Counted from the first letter of the stretch, positions 35,618 through 45,757 are shown. The stretch: DNA of 64,000 nucleotides from Bacillus sp. CHD6a (GCF_001293645.1 NZ_LBMD01000019.1:1-64000); one strand, 5' to 3'. Translations and numbers: made by a program. The notes: generated from the sequence alone by a model not told the origin.

Positions 35618-37310
35618 ATAACGCTTTATCATTCACTTCATTCAAATAGCTTTCAATCTCCCCGACAACTGACTCTACGCAACCATCTTCAAACGGAGAG
35701 CGAAGTCCAGCGAATTTCACTAGGTCGACAAACGACTTGCTACCACCTTGTTTGCAAAGCTCCAAATAAGAATTCCATGCAGATTCAGGATTTTCTTGTG
35801 AAAGTTTCCAGTATTGCAAGGCACAAATTTGAGCCAAAGTGTAATCGATATAATAGAAAGGCGTACGATAAATGTGGCCTTGACGTTGCCAGAACCCACC
35901 TGCTTCTAAATAGGAATTTCCATCATAATCACGGCCAGGCATATATTTCTTTTCCATTTCTCTCCAAGCTTGATTTCTTTCTGCTGGCGAAGCCTCTGGG
36001 TTTTGGTAAACAAAATGCTGGAATTCATCTACCGCCACACCGTATGGCAAGAAAGAGATTGCTCCACTAAGGTGAGAGAATTTATACTTTTCTGTATCCT
36101 CTTTGAAGAACAGGTTCATCCACGGCCAAGTAAAGAATTCCATACTCATAGAATGGATTTCACAAGCCTCATATGTTGGCCAGTTGTACTCAGGTACATC
36201 ATAATCACGGCTCATATAAACTTGGAATGCATGTCCCGCTTCATGTGTTAACACGTCAATATCGCCGCTCGTTCCGTTAAAATTCGAGAAGATATATGGT
36301 GCCTTATATGTTGGGATATACGTGCAATATCCTCCAGCTTCTTTCCCTTTTTTTGCAACAAGGTCCATTAAGTTCTTATCAATCATAAATTGGAAGAATT
36401 CTCTTGTCTCTTCCGATAACTCTTCATACATTTGTTTCCCGTTCTCAATGATCCACTCAGGTGTTCCTTTTGGCTTTGCGTTACCCGTTTTGTAATTAAA
36501 TCCTTCGTCATAATACTTCATGGAGTCTACACCTATTCGCTCCTGCTGCCTTTTAGCGAGTGTTTCTACTAATGGAACGATGGAGTCTTTTACTTGATCT
36601 CGGAATTTAGCCACCATCTCCGCATTATAATCAGTGCGGGTCATACGCGCATATCCTAGTTCCACGAAACTATCATAACCAAGTTTCTTTGCCATTTTAG
36701 TACGTATTTTGACGAGTTGATCAAAGATCTCATCAAACTCTTCTTGGTTCTCTTGGAAGAAACCAAACTTGGCTTCACTTGCTTGCTTGCGAACGTCGCG
36801 ATCCTCGGACTCTGTATAAGGATCTAATTGAGCAAGTGTAAGTTCTTCTCCGTTAAAATTAATCTTCGCAGAAGCAACCAATTTGGAGTATTTAGTGGTA
36901 AGTTTGTTTTCAAGCTGAAGGTCTTCAATAATCGCATCATCAAATGTTTTCAATTCACATTCTGCCAAAGCAAACAGCTGTGTACCCCACTTTTCTTCAA
37001 GCTCGTTTCTAAATGGTGATTTAACCAGAGCTTTATAAAACTTTGTTTCCAAAGACTTCGTCAGCGGCTCAATCTCATCGAGGAAATCCTGTTCTACTTT
37101 GTAAAACTCGTCGTTCGTGTCAATGGAATGACGAATATAAACTAGGTTGAAATCTGTACTTAATTGATTTCGAACATCATTGATTTCCCGAATCGCTTCC
37201 TCCTGCTTTGCAACAGATTCTGCCGCCTCAAACCTCTCAACAGCAGCCATAAACCTCTTCTCTACCTCATCCATATTAGGACGAGAATAACCAAACTCTT
37301 CAAATCTCAT
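35616..37310 (-). CDS. M3 family oligoendopeptidase (PepF type)
   Basis: 564 aa zinc metallopeptidase that cleaves short peptides in the cytosol. The zinc motif is HEAGHAFQ near residue 353 (HExxH), with a downstream Glu in EACEIHSMSMEFF near 381. N-terminal helices form the closing lid. Length fits the shorter PepF branch (about 560). AAGGGGAT precedes the ATG. It stands alone, with a MarR regulator upstream on the same strand. Likely role: peptide turnover. Confidence 0.92.
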   Translation of the reverse strand: MRFEEFGYSRPNMDEVEKRFMAAVERFEAAESVAKQEEAIREINDVRNQLSTDFNLVYIRHSIDTNDEFYKVEQDFLDEIEPLTKSLETKFYKALVKSPFRNELEEKWGTQLFALAECELKTFDDAIIEDLQLENKLTTKYSKLVASAKINFNGEELTLAQLDPYTESEDRDVRKQASEAKFGFFQENQEEFDEIFDQLVKIRTKMAKKLGYDSFVELGYARMTRTDYNAEMVAKFRDQVKDSIVPLVETLAKRQQERIGVDSMKYYDEGFNYKTGNAKPKGTPEWIIENGKQMYEELSEETREFFQFMIDKNLMDLVAKKGKEAGGYCTYIPTYKAPYIFSNFNGTSGDIDVLTHEAGHAFQVYMSRDYDVPEYNWPTYEACEIHSMSMEFFTWPWMNLFFKEDTEKYKFSHLSGAISFLPYGVAVDEFQHFVYQNPEASPAERNQAWREMEKKYMPGRDYDGNSYLEAGGFWQRQGHIYRTPFYYIDYTLAQICALQYWKLSQENPESAWNSYLELCKQGGSKSFVDLVKFAGLRSPFEDGCVESVVGEIESYLNEVNDKAL

Positions 37311-37372
37311 ATGTACTATCCCCTTTTCAAACAGACTTCACCTTACTTAGTATTCGACATGAATCATGAAAT

Positions 37373-37407
37373 TCCTTGTGGGGTCTGACCCCACAAGGGA
37401 ATTTTTT
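37373..37407 (+). terminator. Strong palindrome GGGGTC-TGACCCC with T run
   Basis: TTCCTTGTGGGGTC pairs with GACCCCACAAGGGAA and is followed by seven T on the plus strand. No plus-strand gene lies upstream of it. The palindrome is reminiscent of short mobile or RAYT-linked GGGGTCAGACCCC motifs. Confidence 0.7.
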
Positions 37408-37436
37408 TGCAATAAAAAAACCAACCTATTTAAAGG

Positions 37437-37883
37437 TCAGTCTTTTTGTTGGGCGTTTAGGCCGAGTTTTTTGACGAGTTGGATGGCTTGTTCTTTTTCT
37501 TGTTGGGTAAGGCCGTCGACTAGGGTATGGATGTGTTGTTCGTGTTTTGGGAAAATCTCATTGAGTAGTTTTTTTCCTTCGTCCGTTATTTGTGCATAGG
37601 TTACCCTTCTGTCTTTGGGACATGCTTTCCTTGCTAAGAGTCCTTTGTTTTCCAGTTTATCCACCACATACGTGATGCTGCCACTTGCCAATAATATCTT
37701 ACCGCCGATTTGCTGTAAGGGTTGTTCTCCTTTGTGGTAGAGTAGTTCTAATACTGCAAACTCAGTTGGATTCAATTTAAAGCTTTGGATAGATTGGTTC
37801 GCTTTGTCATTTAGTGCACGAAACGCTCTGGAAAGAACGATAAATAATTTCAGTGAAGTATCGAGTTCGTGTCTTTCTGCCAT
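37437..37883 (-). CDS. MarR family transcriptional regulator
   Basis: 148 aa winged-helix regulator. A long dimer helix is followed by NPTEFAVLELLYHKGEQPLQQIGGKILLASGSITYVVDKLENKGLL in pieces, with the recognition helix around SGSITYVVDKLE near residues 70-81 and the wing at PKDRRVTYAQITDEGK. The pattern resembles B. subtilis MhqR/YkvE, which controls quinone and electrophile response genes. No quinone detoxification gene is adjacent. AAGGAA lies eight bases before the ATG at 37883. The 3' end is strongly G/T-rich on the plus strand. Confidence 0.9.
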   Translation of the reverse strand: MAERHELDTSLKLFIVLSRAFRALNDKANQSIQSFKLNPTEFAVLELLYHKGEQPLQQIGGKILLASGSITYVVDKLENKGLLARKACPKDRRVTYAQITDEGKKLLNEIFPKHEQHIHTLVDGLTQQEKEQAIQLVKKLGLNAQQKD

Positions 37884-38161
37884 AAAAGTCATTCCTTTTT
37901 ATAAAATATCTTGAATTAAAACTAATGGTATAGTAAATGACGTGATTCGTCAATGAAAATTCAAGAAAATGTAAAATCCTACACGAGTCCGCTTTTCTAC
38001 TATTAAAGTAGACTCCTTTGCTTTCCATCACCTAAAGGCATGATGGAGCCAAACACCTTATTTTGTTTATAAAAAAATTATTGGTACAATATCGTTAGTC
38101 CATAGAAAAGGAAGTTTCTCCATTATATAACTTCCTGATATAACTAGAAAGGAAATAGATA

Positions 38162-38893
38162 ATGTCAGAAGTGATAATAGGAAGTGTATTGGCTGCCATG
38201 TCTACAGGCTTAGGGGCCTTACCGATTTTATTTTTGAATAACACATTGACTCACAAATGGAGAGATATGCTCCTTGCATTTACAGCCGGGATCATGATGG
38301 CTGCAGCGACGATGAGTTTAATACCAGAGGCTCTTTCATATGGGGGTTTTGTTCCATTAGGAGTTGGGTTGCTTCTTGGTGTCATTACTTTGACCCTTTT
38401 AGAACGATCTATTCCTCATATAGATTTGGAGCATAATCGAAAAGGAATCGCTTTCGATCAAAAAGCAATGCTGATTGTTGCAGCGATAACATTGCATAAT
38501 ATACCGGAAGGACTTTCTGTTGGGGTAAGCTACGCATCAGATGCAGCAGATACCGGAAATTTAATTGCTTTTGCGATTGGATTACAAAATGCACCAGAAG
38601 GTTTTTTAGTGGCTTTATTCTTGATAAATCAGAGGATAACAAAACTGAAAGCTTTTATCGTTGCAACATTAACCGGGGCTGTTGAGATACCGATGGCTTT
38701 ATTAGGTTTCTATCTCACTTCAGTTGTATCATCCCTTGTCCCATATGGACTTGCTTTTGCAGCAGGAGCGATGCTTTATATCATCTATAAAGAATTGATT
38801 CCTGAAAGTCATGGTGATGGGAATGAAACGACCTCCACCTATTCTTTCATCATCGGATTACTTTTCATGATTTTTCTAACTCAGATATTCTAA
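38162..38893 (+). CDS. ZIP family metal transporter
   Basis: 243 aa with eight helices. The metal-binding motif HNIPEGLSVG near residue 120 and NAPEGFLV near 146 are the paired signatures of GufA/ZupT-like ZIP transporters for zinc or iron. AGAAAGGA lies ten bases before the ATG, and a terminator CCGTC/GACGG follows the stop. No Fur or Zur operator is recognisable upstream. Metal specificity cannot be told from sequence. Confidence 0.92.
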   Translation: MSEVIIGSVLAAMSTGLGALPILFLNNTLTHKWRDMLLAFTAGIMMAAATMSLIPEALSYGGFVPLGVGLLLGVITLTLLERSIPHIDLEHNRKGIAFDQKAMLIVAAITLHNIPEGLSVGVSYASDAADTGNLIAFAIGLQNAPEGFLVALFLINQRITKLKAFIVATLTGAVEIPMALLGFYLTSVVSSLVPYGLAFAAGAMLYIIYKELIPESHGDGNETTSTYSFIIGLLFMIFLTQIF

Positions 38894-38916
38894 CCGTCTC
38901 TGTAGGACGGTTTTTT
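38893..38916 (+). terminator. ZIP gene terminator
   Basis: CCGTC pairs with GACGG, followed by TTTTTT. Confidence 0.75.
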
Positions 38917-38926
38917 ATATGCACGA

Positions 38927-39100
38927 TTATTTTTTTTGATATATTATTTCTTGGTATTTGTATATCAATTTATCTAAGTCCTGGCTGCACTTGACCGTTT
39001 GCTCACTTACATAACCAGTCTTGTTGGCGACTGCTATCATTGTATCTCTTTTTTCTTTAATAAGTAATAACAGTTGATCTAAATACCCTTCATAAGACAT
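38927..39100 (-). CDS. Spo0E-like aspartyl-phosphate phosphatase
   Basis: 57 aa. The family core SQDLDKLI near residues 38-45 follows a helix EKRDTMIAVANKTG, so it is a second Spo0E-type phosphatase in this window. Members act on Spo0A~P. The ATG at 39100 has GAAGGG eight bases upstream; the frame continues upstream to 39187 but that part is hydrophobic and unlike the family. It converges with the ZIP gene and is probably monocistronic. Confidence 0.82.
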   Translation of the reverse strand: MSYEGYLDQLLLLIKEKRDTMIAVANKTGYVSEQTVKCSQDLDKLIYKYQEIIYQKK

Positions 39101-39330
39101 ACTACTCGTCCCTTCTTCATCAAATTCCACAATAGAAATTATTACAATAATTTCTATATTTGTAAATAGAATCGCAAAGTTAGACAATTTTTTTATAGAA
39201 TTAATTTATATCTATATGTAAAAAATAGGACAAAGTATCTAGTGAGAGTAGCATTTGATTCACTTCTTACCACTTAGTTATGCAAATTTTGTCGAATCAA
39301 TAAAACATAATTAGACAAGTAGGTGCAAAA

Positions 39331-40101
39331 ATGAAAGTAATATTAGTTATCATATTGAGTAGTATGTTTATCTTTGTCCCTTCTATTAATACTTATGCCG
39401 AACAGCTCCCTAGCAATAAGGTGGCCATTGTTATTGATGATTTTGGCAATAACATGAAGGGTACCGAGGAAATCCTCCATTTACCGGTACCGTTGACTGT
39501 AGCTGTCATGCCTTTTCTTTCTACTACCCAACAAGACGCTGAATTGGCCCATCAATTAGGCCACGAGGTAATCCTTCACCTTCCCATGGAACCAATGAAA
39601 GGTAAAAGAAGCTGGCTAGGACCAGGTGCCATCACCTCCAATCTATCTGATCAAGAAATATATAAAAGAGTAAATGACGCCATTGATTCTGTACCTTACG
39701 CTGTAGGCATTAATAACCATATGGGTTCTAAGATTACTGCCAATAAGCGGATTATGAAAATTATTTTAGGGATCTGTAAAGAGCGAAACCTATACTATCT
39801 AGATAGTAAAACAACCAAAAAAAGTGTCGTGGCAGAATTAGCCACAAAGTTGGGGGTTCCATACTTAGAAAATGAGTTATTCTTTGACGAAGTATACACC
39901 ACTAACCATATTGTAAAACAAACGAATCAGCTCATTAAAAAAACAGAGGTGGATGATTCTATCATAGCCATTGGCCACGTTGGAATCGCAGGGGAAAAGA
40001 CAGCAAGTGTCCTAAAGCAATATATCCCGAAATTGCAAGAAAAAGCGGAAATTGTCACATTGTCTAACATTCTAATTGATAAAGAAATTTTGCTGCATTA
40101 A
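39331..40101 (+). CDS. Divergent polysaccharide deacetylase (YibQ/DUF610-like)
   Basis: 256 aa. A signal peptide of about 23 residues ends near NTYAEQ, so the mature protein is exported. The catalytic-site motifs are VIDDFGNN near residue 35, LHLPMEPMKG near 85 and GINNHMGSKIT near 130. These fit the divergent deacetylase group often annotated as YibQ-like. Substrate unknown; in Gram-negatives the family is tied to envelope maintenance. AGGTG precedes the ATG and a terminator follows. Confidence 0.87.
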   Translation: MKVILVIILSSMFIFVPSINTYAEQLPSNKVAIVIDDFGNNMKGTEEILHLPVPLTVAVMPFLSTTQQDAELAHQLGHEVILHLPMEPMKGKRSWLGPGAITSNLSDQEIYKRVNDAIDSVPYAVGINNHMGSKITANKRIMKIILGICKERNLYYLDSKTTKKSVVAELATKLGVPYLENELFFDEVYTTNHIVKQTNQLIKKTEVDDSIIAIGHVGIAGEKTASVLKQYIPKLQEKAEIVTLSNILIDKEILLH

Positions 40102-40120
40102 GAGGATTCTACTACGAACA

Positions 40121-40165
40121 AAGAGCAGCCTCCAAATTGGGGGACTGCTCTTCTTTTTATTTTTG
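40121..40165. terminator. Bidirectional terminator
   Basis: AAGAGCAG pairs with CTGCTCTT followed by a T-rich run. It lies between converging genes. Confidence 0.82.
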
Positions 40166-40795
40166 CACATCAATTTGATCGACATGTGTGACTCGGAATT
40201 CTTTTTCTCCGAGTTTCTTCACTAATTTGTTTACCTTTTCTTGCGGTAATTCAGCTGGTAAATTGACAATGATTCTACGCAAATATTTCTCTCCATTGTC
40301 AAGTGTGAGCATTCCGTCGATATTAATGTCCTTTAACATGGAAACAAGGTCCTTGATTGCCCCTTTGTGCTCAATCGTAGCGATAGTAAGGGTATAGCCA
40401 CCTGTTTTCATACCAAATGAATCAGCTAGGACATCCATGACGTTCGCATGCGTCAGTATCCCTAGAAACTCATTTTCCTCATTTAGGACTGCGATAAAAG
40501 GGAGTCGTTTAATTGTGAAAAATGCTTTAAAGAATGAATCTTCTTCAAATATAAAAGCATCTTGGCTTTTGACCAGTACTTCTATTGAATCATCAGGGCT
40601 CCCTTTTTGTTCGTATAGATAATCCAGTAAATGCACTTTATAGACTAGGCCTAAAAATGTATTCCCATCATTTGAAAGTATAGGTATACATCTGTAGCCT
40701 GTATCCTTGATTTTCTCATAAGCTTGTTTAATTGTGTAAGTTGGTTCACAGAATTCTACATCTTGCTTTGGCACAAAATTGTAGCGGACCTTCAT
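40157..40795 (-). CDS. CBS-pair protein with C-terminal ACT-like domain
   Basis: About 212 aa. Two CBS modules lie at about residues 10-60 and 75-130 (EPTYTIKQAYEKI, LPFIAVLNEENEFLGILTHANVMDVLADSFG in parts). A C-terminal domain (about 138-210) with YTLTIATIEHKGAIKDLVSMLKD resembles ACT-type folds. AAGGAGT lies seven bases before the ATG at 40795; the GTG at 40804 overlaps it. CBS pairs in Firmicutes often bind adenosine nucleotides such as c-di-AMP, but the ligand here is not shown by the sequence. Confidence 0.85.
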   Translation of the reverse strand: MKVRYNFVPKQDVEFCEPTYTIKQAYEKIKDTGYRCIPILSNDGNTFLGLVYKVHLLDYLYEQKGSPDDSIEVLVKSQDAFIFEEDSFFKAFFTIKRLPFIAVLNEENEFLGILTHANVMDVLADSFGMKTGGYTLTIATIEHKGAIKDLVSMLKDINIDGMLTLDNGEKYLRRIIVNLPAELPQEKVNKLVKKLGEKEFRVTHVDQIDVQK

Positions 40796-40924
40796 GTCTC
40801 TCACTCCTTAGGCAAATTCTCTCTAGAATATGTATGTTATAAAACTATTATAACAGTAGCATATTCGCCTTCTAAGGTAAAGAAAATTCATAATATTAAC
40901 GCAATTTATTTATCATGAAACAGA

Positions 40925-42262
40925 TTACTTAGCTGCATTAGCTGCAATTTGTACGGCATCCCATACGGTAGCATATGGAGGAGCATAACACAAATCCAAC
41001 ATGGCGATTTGCCTGGTTGTTAACCCGCATGTAATAGCTGTTGCATAAACATCCAGTCTCTTGGCGATAGATTCATCCTTACCAATAAGCTGTGCTCCCA
41101 ACAGTTTTAGTGATTCTTTTTCATATACAAGTTTGATATGGATGTTTTCTGCCCCAGGATAATAAGAGGCATGATTATTTGTTTCAATTACGACTTTTTC
41201 AACATCTAGGTTTTCCTGTTCTGCTTGTTTTTCAGTAATCCCGGTCATAGCTGCCGTCCATTCTAGAATTTTGACCACATTCGTTCCGAGTATTCCATCA
41301 AATGTAGAAGGGATGCCTGCAAGATTGTCTGCGACCACCCTTCCATGTTTATTGGCAGTCGTACCTAGGGCTATGTTTACTGGTTTATTTAATAATAGGT
41401 GATTGCTCGTTGCACAATCTCCCGCAGCATATATAGACTGAATGCTCGTTTCCTGATGGGAATTAACGATAAGCGCGCCGTTTTCCAGCATGTCTAACCC
41501 AAGTTCTTTAATAAAATCCGTGTTTGGTTTTATTCCTATATTAACAATAACCGCGTCGACTTCGTAAGAATCTTTGTCCGTTACGATGCTTGTCACTTTC
41601 CCTTCAGACATTTTTAGTTCCTTTACTTCTTCTCCTGTTCGGATTCCAACTCTATCTTGGAGAGATTCAGAAATTATTTTTGCCATATCCTCATCATAAT
41701 TTGGCAGGATGTGATTTTGAAGTTCTATGACAAACACCTCTTTGCCAAGCTCTACCATGGTCTCAACAAGCTCCATGCCAATATAGCCTCCACCAATGAT
41801 ACCGACTTTCTTAATTCTTTCATCTTTATAAAACTTACGCATTTGGATTCCATCATTTAATGTCTTCAATGTATGAACATTGCTTGCTTCTTTTGGAATA
41901 AAAGGCGGAAGGATCGGTTTGGCACCTGTTGAAATCAAAAGTTTATCATAGTTTACGTACGTTTCCTCTCCGGATTGAAGGTTCTTTACCTTCACCCTTT
42001 TGTTTAAGGCATCTACTTTTGTTACTTCATGATGGATATGAACCTCTATATCTCGTTCTTCAAATTCTTTTACCGTTCTCGCCAGCAGATCTTCATGAGA
42101 TTCTGTCACACCAGATATGTAATAAGGCAATCCACACGCCCCGTATGAAACATATTCATCTTTTTCAAATACGCTAATTTTTACTGTTTTATCTAGTCTT
42201 CTTAGTTTGGAGGCAGCACTCATTCCCCCTGCAATGCCACCAATTATCACCACATGTTCCAT
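40925..42262 (-). CDS. CoA-disulfide reductase / FAD-dependent oxidoreductase
   Basis: 445 aa flavoprotein. The FAD loop GGIAGGMSAASKLRR is near residues 8-22, with the single catalytic Cys in SYGACGLPYYISG near residue 43, as in CoA-disulfide reductases and related NADH oxidases. The NAD(P)H loop GGGYIGMEL lies near 157. The C-terminal dimer domain ends in a YAPPYA motif near 430. GGAGGA precedes the ATG. The family keeps CoA reduced or removes oxygen; the exact role is unproven here. Confidence 0.9.
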   Translation of the reverse strand: MEHVVIIGGIAGGMSAASKLRRLDKTVKISVFEKDEYVSYGACGLPYYISGVTESHEDLLARTVKEFEERDIEVHIHHEVTKVDALNKRVKVKNLQSGEETYVNYDKLLISTGAKPILPPFIPKEASNVHTLKTLNDGIQMRKFYKDERIKKVGIIGGGYIGMELVETMVELGKEVFVIELQNHILPNYDEDMAKIISESLQDRVGIRTGEEVKELKMSEGKVTSIVTDKDSYEVDAVIVNIGIKPNTDFIKELGLDMLENGALIVNSHQETSIQSIYAAGDCATSNHLLLNKPVNIALGTTANKHGRVVADNLAGIPSTFDGILGTNVVKILEWTAAMTGITEKQAEQENLDVEKVVIETNNHASYYPGAENIHIKLVYEKESLKLLGAQLIGKDESIAKRLDVYATAITCGLTTRQIAMLDLCYAPPYATVWDAVQIAANAAK

Positions 42263-42372
42263 TTAGCCATCCTCCTAAATCTATCTCTGATTTCTTACCA
42301 TTATATTCCCTCTTGATAGGTAAAGTAGTCATATACAAAAGAAAGAATTTTAGTGGTTTGCTTATTCACCCT

Positions 42373-42535
42373 TATGGATTTCCGCAGATGGCTTCGCTTT
42401 CCTTTGGGCCCTGCTGAGTGGAAGGCGCGGAGACACCCACGGTAGGAAGGAACTGGTGAGACCCCTGTAGCGTTGTGTGGAGGTTCACGGACCGCCCCGC
42501 AGGCAAGCGAAGCGCCTGGAACGGAGATTAACCGG
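42373..42535 (-). repeat. A/B hybrid repeat, copy 7
   Basis: Starts GGATTTCCGCAGATGGCTTCGC (type A half, shown in parts) and continues as type B with GGTTCACGGACCGCCC and AGGCAAGCGAAGCGCC. Ends at AGATTAACC. The Arg/Pro-rich ORF on it is not a gene. Confidence 0.82.
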
Positions 42536-42561
42536 ATTTTACGATTTCTTTCCATAATAAT

Positions 42562-42606
42562 AAAAAACAGATGACCTCGTCTATGCAAGGGCATCTGTTT
42601 TTTTAT
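42562..42606 (-). terminator. Terminator of the mtnWXBD operon
   Basis: AAAAACAGATG pairs with CATCTGTTTTTTT around an 18-base loop, right after the mtnD stop. Confidence 0.82.
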
Positions 42607-43139
42607 TAGTTATTTACTTCCTCTTTTTCATAAATTGGTACCCAACCTTCTGTAGTAACGAAGATTCGAACAGCAACTACTTTACGATCCTCCATTAAGG
42701 TGAAATAATGTCGGACATTAGGAGGGACAGAGATCAAATCACCAGGTTCCAATTCAACATCAAAGAAAGTACCATCCTTTCCTTGAATGACAAAAATACC
42801 ATGTCCGCTGACAATGAAACGAACTTCATCATCTGTATGATGGTGCTCTTTATTGAAGTTTTGAAGTAGTTGCTCGAGGTTAGGTGTTGTCTCAGATAAT
42901 GAGATAACATCTTGTGACTTGTACCCTCTTTTCAAGGAAATTGATGCAATTTCCTCTTTAAAAACCGTCAAAATTTCTTCTTTATTTTCGTCTGATAGGG
43001 AGAAATTTTCTTGGAGGTAAGAAGGTAATTTTGCTATGTCCCAGTTTTCATAGATTACTTCGTTTTTGTTTAAGAAATCTTCTACTTTTTCTTTCCCTAC
43101 GACTCTCTCATTTGTTTCATGCAGTCTGATTTCTGCCAT
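42606..43139 (-). CDS. mtnD: Acireductone dioxygenase
   Basis: 177 aa cupin enzyme. It oxidises acireductone to formate and the 2-keto precursor of methionine. Metal ligands are in HHHTDDEVRFIVSG (His/His/Glu) near residues 98-111 and in NVRHYF near 139. The metal (Fe or Ni) decides which product is made and cannot be told here. GGAGGA lies before the ATG. It is the last gene of the mtnW-X-B-D operon, 18 bases after mtnB. Confidence 0.95.
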   Translation of the reverse strand: MAEIRLHETNERVVGKEKVEDFLNKNEVIYENWDIAKLPSYLQENFSLSDENKEEILTVFKEEIASISLKRGYKSQDVISLSETTPNLEQLLQNFNKEHHHTDDEVRFIVSGHGIFVIQGKDGTFFDVELEPGDLISVPPNVRHYFTLMEDRKVVAVRIFVTTEGWVPIYEKEEVNN

Positions 43140-43157
43140 GTTACATTCCTCCTTGGG

Positions 43158-43796
43158 TTAAATAGATATTTTTGGTTGAACCAAGTTTTTTACACTTAGT
43201 AATTTTAAATGATAGGAGAATAAAAACTCCCAGGCTTCTAAGTATTTTTTTGCTTCAAAGGCTGTTCTGCCCCAGACGGTGATACCATGATTTCTGATGA
43301 GAACAGCGCCAACATCACCTTCAATAAATGAAGCAAATTCATCTGCTAGTGTTGGAATGTCTGCATGGTTTCTAATGATTGGGATTCTTACTTCTGCATC
43401 TTCCTCCCAAATACCGAATGCTTTAATGATTTCCTGCCCTTTAAATCTAATTTCCCCGTGATCACCGTATAGTTCAGATATAACATTATTGTCTATCGTA
43501 TGGACATGTAAGGAGCAACCAGCTTTGGTTTTCCGGTAAACTTCGAGGTGCAGTAATGTTTCTGCTGAAGGCTTCAAATCCGTATTCTCAACGGCTTTTC
43601 CTAATTCATCCACAAGCAGGAAATCTTCTGAGGTTATCTTTCTTTTATCCTTGCCACTAGAGGAAACCAAGAATTGCAGCGGGGTACCTGATACTTTGAT
43701 AGAAAGATTTCCACTTGTACCAAAGAACCAATCACGCAAAGCCAACTCTTCCTTTACCTCAGAAAGTTCTGTCCATTTCTTTAAAAACTGGCTCAT
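43158..43796 (-). CDS. mtnB: Methylthioribulose-1-phosphate dehydratase
   Basis: 212 aa class II aldolase-like enzyme. It dehydrates methylthioribulose 1-phosphate. Zinc ligands appear as His in LHVHTIDN near residue 95-99 and again in [10 protein letters not shown] near 170. GLNLSIK-like start [13 protein letters not shown] near 27 is the substrate phosphate loop. GGGAGG precedes the ATG, which overlaps the mtnX stop by four bases, so the genes are coupled. Confidence 0.95.
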   Translation of the reverse strand: MSQFLKKWTELSEVKEELALRDWFFGTSGNLSIKVSGTPLQFLVSSSGKDKRKITSEDFLLVDELGKAVENTDLKPSAETLLHLEVYRKTKAGCSLHVHTIDNNVISELYGDHGEIRFKGQEIIKAFGIWEEDAEVRIPIIRNHADIPTLADEFASFIEGDVGAVLIRNHGITVWGRTAFEAKKYLEAWEFLFSYHLKLLSVKNLVQPKISI

Positions 43797-44458
43797 GCAG
43801 TCACCTCCCGTTTCTTTAAAATATCCATTACATCATAAAAGGTTTTGAACGGAGAAAAGGCGATGGAATGCTCCTCACACTTTTTAATCAAAAAGTCTCT
43901 GGCAATGACTTGATCCGCTAGTTTTGCCGCCTCTAAATCGGTAATGGAATCTCCAATCACAATTTTATAGGTTTCTGAATCGGCAAGATTCCTGATAATG
44001 GATGGCTTGCAGCAGCCACATTCATTGTTACATTTCGCATCACATGCATGCGGCCAAAGGATATTAATTTTTTCTCCTGAAAAATCGGCCCGGTTGCAAT
44101 AGATGTTTGTTTCTTCTATCAAGCCTGCTAAAAGTGGTTCCACAAAGAAATCAATACCGCCAGATACAATATAAAGTGGTATTCCCTCTTCTTTGGTGTA
44201 AGCCACAAACTCCTTGAAGCCATCGCGTATCTCCGCATGGGCTACTATATATTCCGAAATAACCTCTTTCTGTGCAGTAGGAAGTAGGGAAAACATCTTC
44301 CCTACCCCTTCTTTAATGGAGATTTGTTGGGATAATACGTTATTTTTAATGTCGTCCCATTCTTTTGGTGCAAATTTTTTCATGATCGCAATGATATTGT
44401 CACTATTAGTGATGGTTCCATCAAAGTCACAAAAAATCATCTGCTTATTGATTGTCAT
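43793..44458 (-). CDS. mtnX: 2-Hydroxy-3-keto-5-methylthiopentenyl-1-phosphate phosphatase
   Basis: About 221 aa HAD phosphatase. It removes phosphate to form acireductone. The nucleophile is Asp in [12 protein letters not shown] near residues 8-19, with SGG near 104 and [11 protein letters not shown] near 174 as the other motifs. A Cys-rich segment [13 protein letters not shown] near 140 may bind metal. GGAGG lies seven bases before the ATG at 44458; it overlaps the mtnW stop (ATGA). A longer frame upstream lacks a ribosome site. Confidence 0.94.
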   Translation of the reverse strand: MTINKQMIFCDFDGTITNSDNIIAIMKKFAPKEWDDIKNNVLSQQISIKEGVGKMFSLLPTAQKEVISEYIVAHAEIRDGFKEFVAYTKEEGIPLYIVSGGIDFFVEPLLAGLIEETNIYCNRADFSGEKINILWPHACDAKCNNECGCCKPSIIRNLADSETYKIVIGDSITDLEAAKLADQVIARDFLIKKCEEHSIAFSPFKTFYDVMDILKKREVTA

Positions 44459-45699
44459 GTTGTAACCTCCACACTTCCCCATTGCTTAATGGCAACTTCC
44501 AGCTCAGGATGCTTTTGTGCGTAACTTGCCAGTGATTCCCCAGACTTAACTGCATCTACTGCTTGACGGAAAGCTTTTACCCCTGCTGCTCCTCCAAGCT
44601 CATGCCCGTGGACACCTCCTCCTGCATTAATGACCGCATCATTTCCAAAATCTTGATAAAGTAGCGGAACTAGTCCAGGGTGTATCCCAGCTGATGGCAC
44701 AGGAAGGGGCGCTTTAAACTGATGATCAGATACCGTTAATGCATCTCGTATTCCGAGTGCTTGTTCCTTTGGCAGCGCAACACTTCCGTAAGGAGAAGGG
44801 AATAAGGAAAAGTCGGCTCCTGCATAACGTAAAAGTTTTCCTAACAATAGTTCATTTGAGATGCCATAAAATTCCGATGGGGTCACCGCTCCGCTGACAG
44901 CAGGGTGTGCCATAATTGGAATGGATACTTCCTTGTCTTCAGCCAAACTTTGTAGTGTATCAAGACCATAAGCAAAAACATTGAATAATAGAATATCAGC
45001 ACCTAATTCTACAGCCCTTTTCGCTTTATCTTTAAGTTCTAGCGTACGGCCTGTCAGGTTTACCGCATATCTTGCGCGATGACCTGTCTCCTCTTTCACT
45101 TCCTCTAAGATCCTTCTGCCTTCGGTAACCCTATTGACAAATGGAGTTAGTTCGTTATCAAACAATATTTCGTCATCTTTGATGAAATCGACTCCCCCGA
45201 GTGCTTGCTCCTTCAACTGTTGCGTGTGATAAGCAAGGTCCCTGCCAATTACCCCTTTAAATATACTCATGACAAATGGTCTATGATATACGCCGGTTAT
45301 GGAGCGAAGCCCTTCTATTCCGAAATTAGGTCCCGGATATGCTCGCTTCAGGTCATTACTGAATTCAAGATCAATCAACTTTATCTCCCCGTCCAGTGAT
45401 AGCTTGCCAAATACCGTGGTTAATATGGCTGGAAGGTCATTGCTGAAATTAAAACTGGGGTATGCAATTTGAACGATGCCGCGTGTTACCGTTTTTCCTA
45501 TATATGCATCCACTCTGTCACTTGAAGAGAGTTTTTTCACGCTAACTACTCTGCCTTTATGCTTTTTTAGCTGCTCCTGTTCGAGCTGCGGGAGGTCTGT
45601 CCAAGACCCGATTGTAAGTCCGAGTGCAATTCCTTCCGCCTTTTTTTCGAGATTGCCTTTTTGGTCATGTACCAGATAGGTTGCTAGAATTTCTGACAT
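44455..45699 (-). CDS. mtnW: 2,3-Diketo-5-methylthiopentyl-1-phosphate enolase (RuBisCO-like)
   Basis: About 414 aa RuBisCO-like protein of the methionine salvage type. The carbamylated Lys and its metal partners are in [15 protein letters not shown] near residues 170-184. The family does not fix CO2; it enolises diketomethylthiopentyl phosphate. AAAGGG precedes the ATG at 45699. It is first in the operon behind a SAM-I riboswitch, so it should rise as SAM falls. Confidence 0.95.
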   Translation of the reverse strand: MSEILATYLVHDQKGNLEKKAEGIALGLTIGSWTDLPQLEQEQLKKHKGRVVSVKKLSSSDRVDAYIGKTVTRGIVQIAYPSFNFSNDLPAILTTVFGKLSLDGEIKLIDLEFSNDLKRAYPGPNFGIEGLRSITGVYHRPFVMSIFKGVIGRDLAYHTQQLKEQALGGVDFIKDDEILFDNELTPFVNRVTEGRRILEEVKEETGHRARYAVNLTGRTLELKDKAKRAVELGADILLFNVFAYGLDTLQSLAEDKEVSIPIMAHPAVSGAVTPSEFYGISNELLLGKLLRYAGADFSLFPSPYGSVALPKEQALGIRDALTVSDHQFKAPLPVPSAGIHPGLVPLLYQDFGNDAVINAGGGVHGHELGGAAGVKAFRQAVDAVKSGESLASYAQKHPELEVAIKQWGSVEVTT

Positions 45700-45731
45700 G
45701 ATGTACACCCTTTCTATCTATGATAAAATAC

Positions 45732-45757
45732 AAAAAACCTCTTCGATAAGAAGAGGC
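45732..45757 (-). terminator. SAM-controlled terminator of the mtnW operon
   Basis: CCTCTTC pairs with GAAGAGG on the minus strand, with a T run after it. Expression platform of the mtnW SAM-I riboswitch. Confidence 0.8.
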
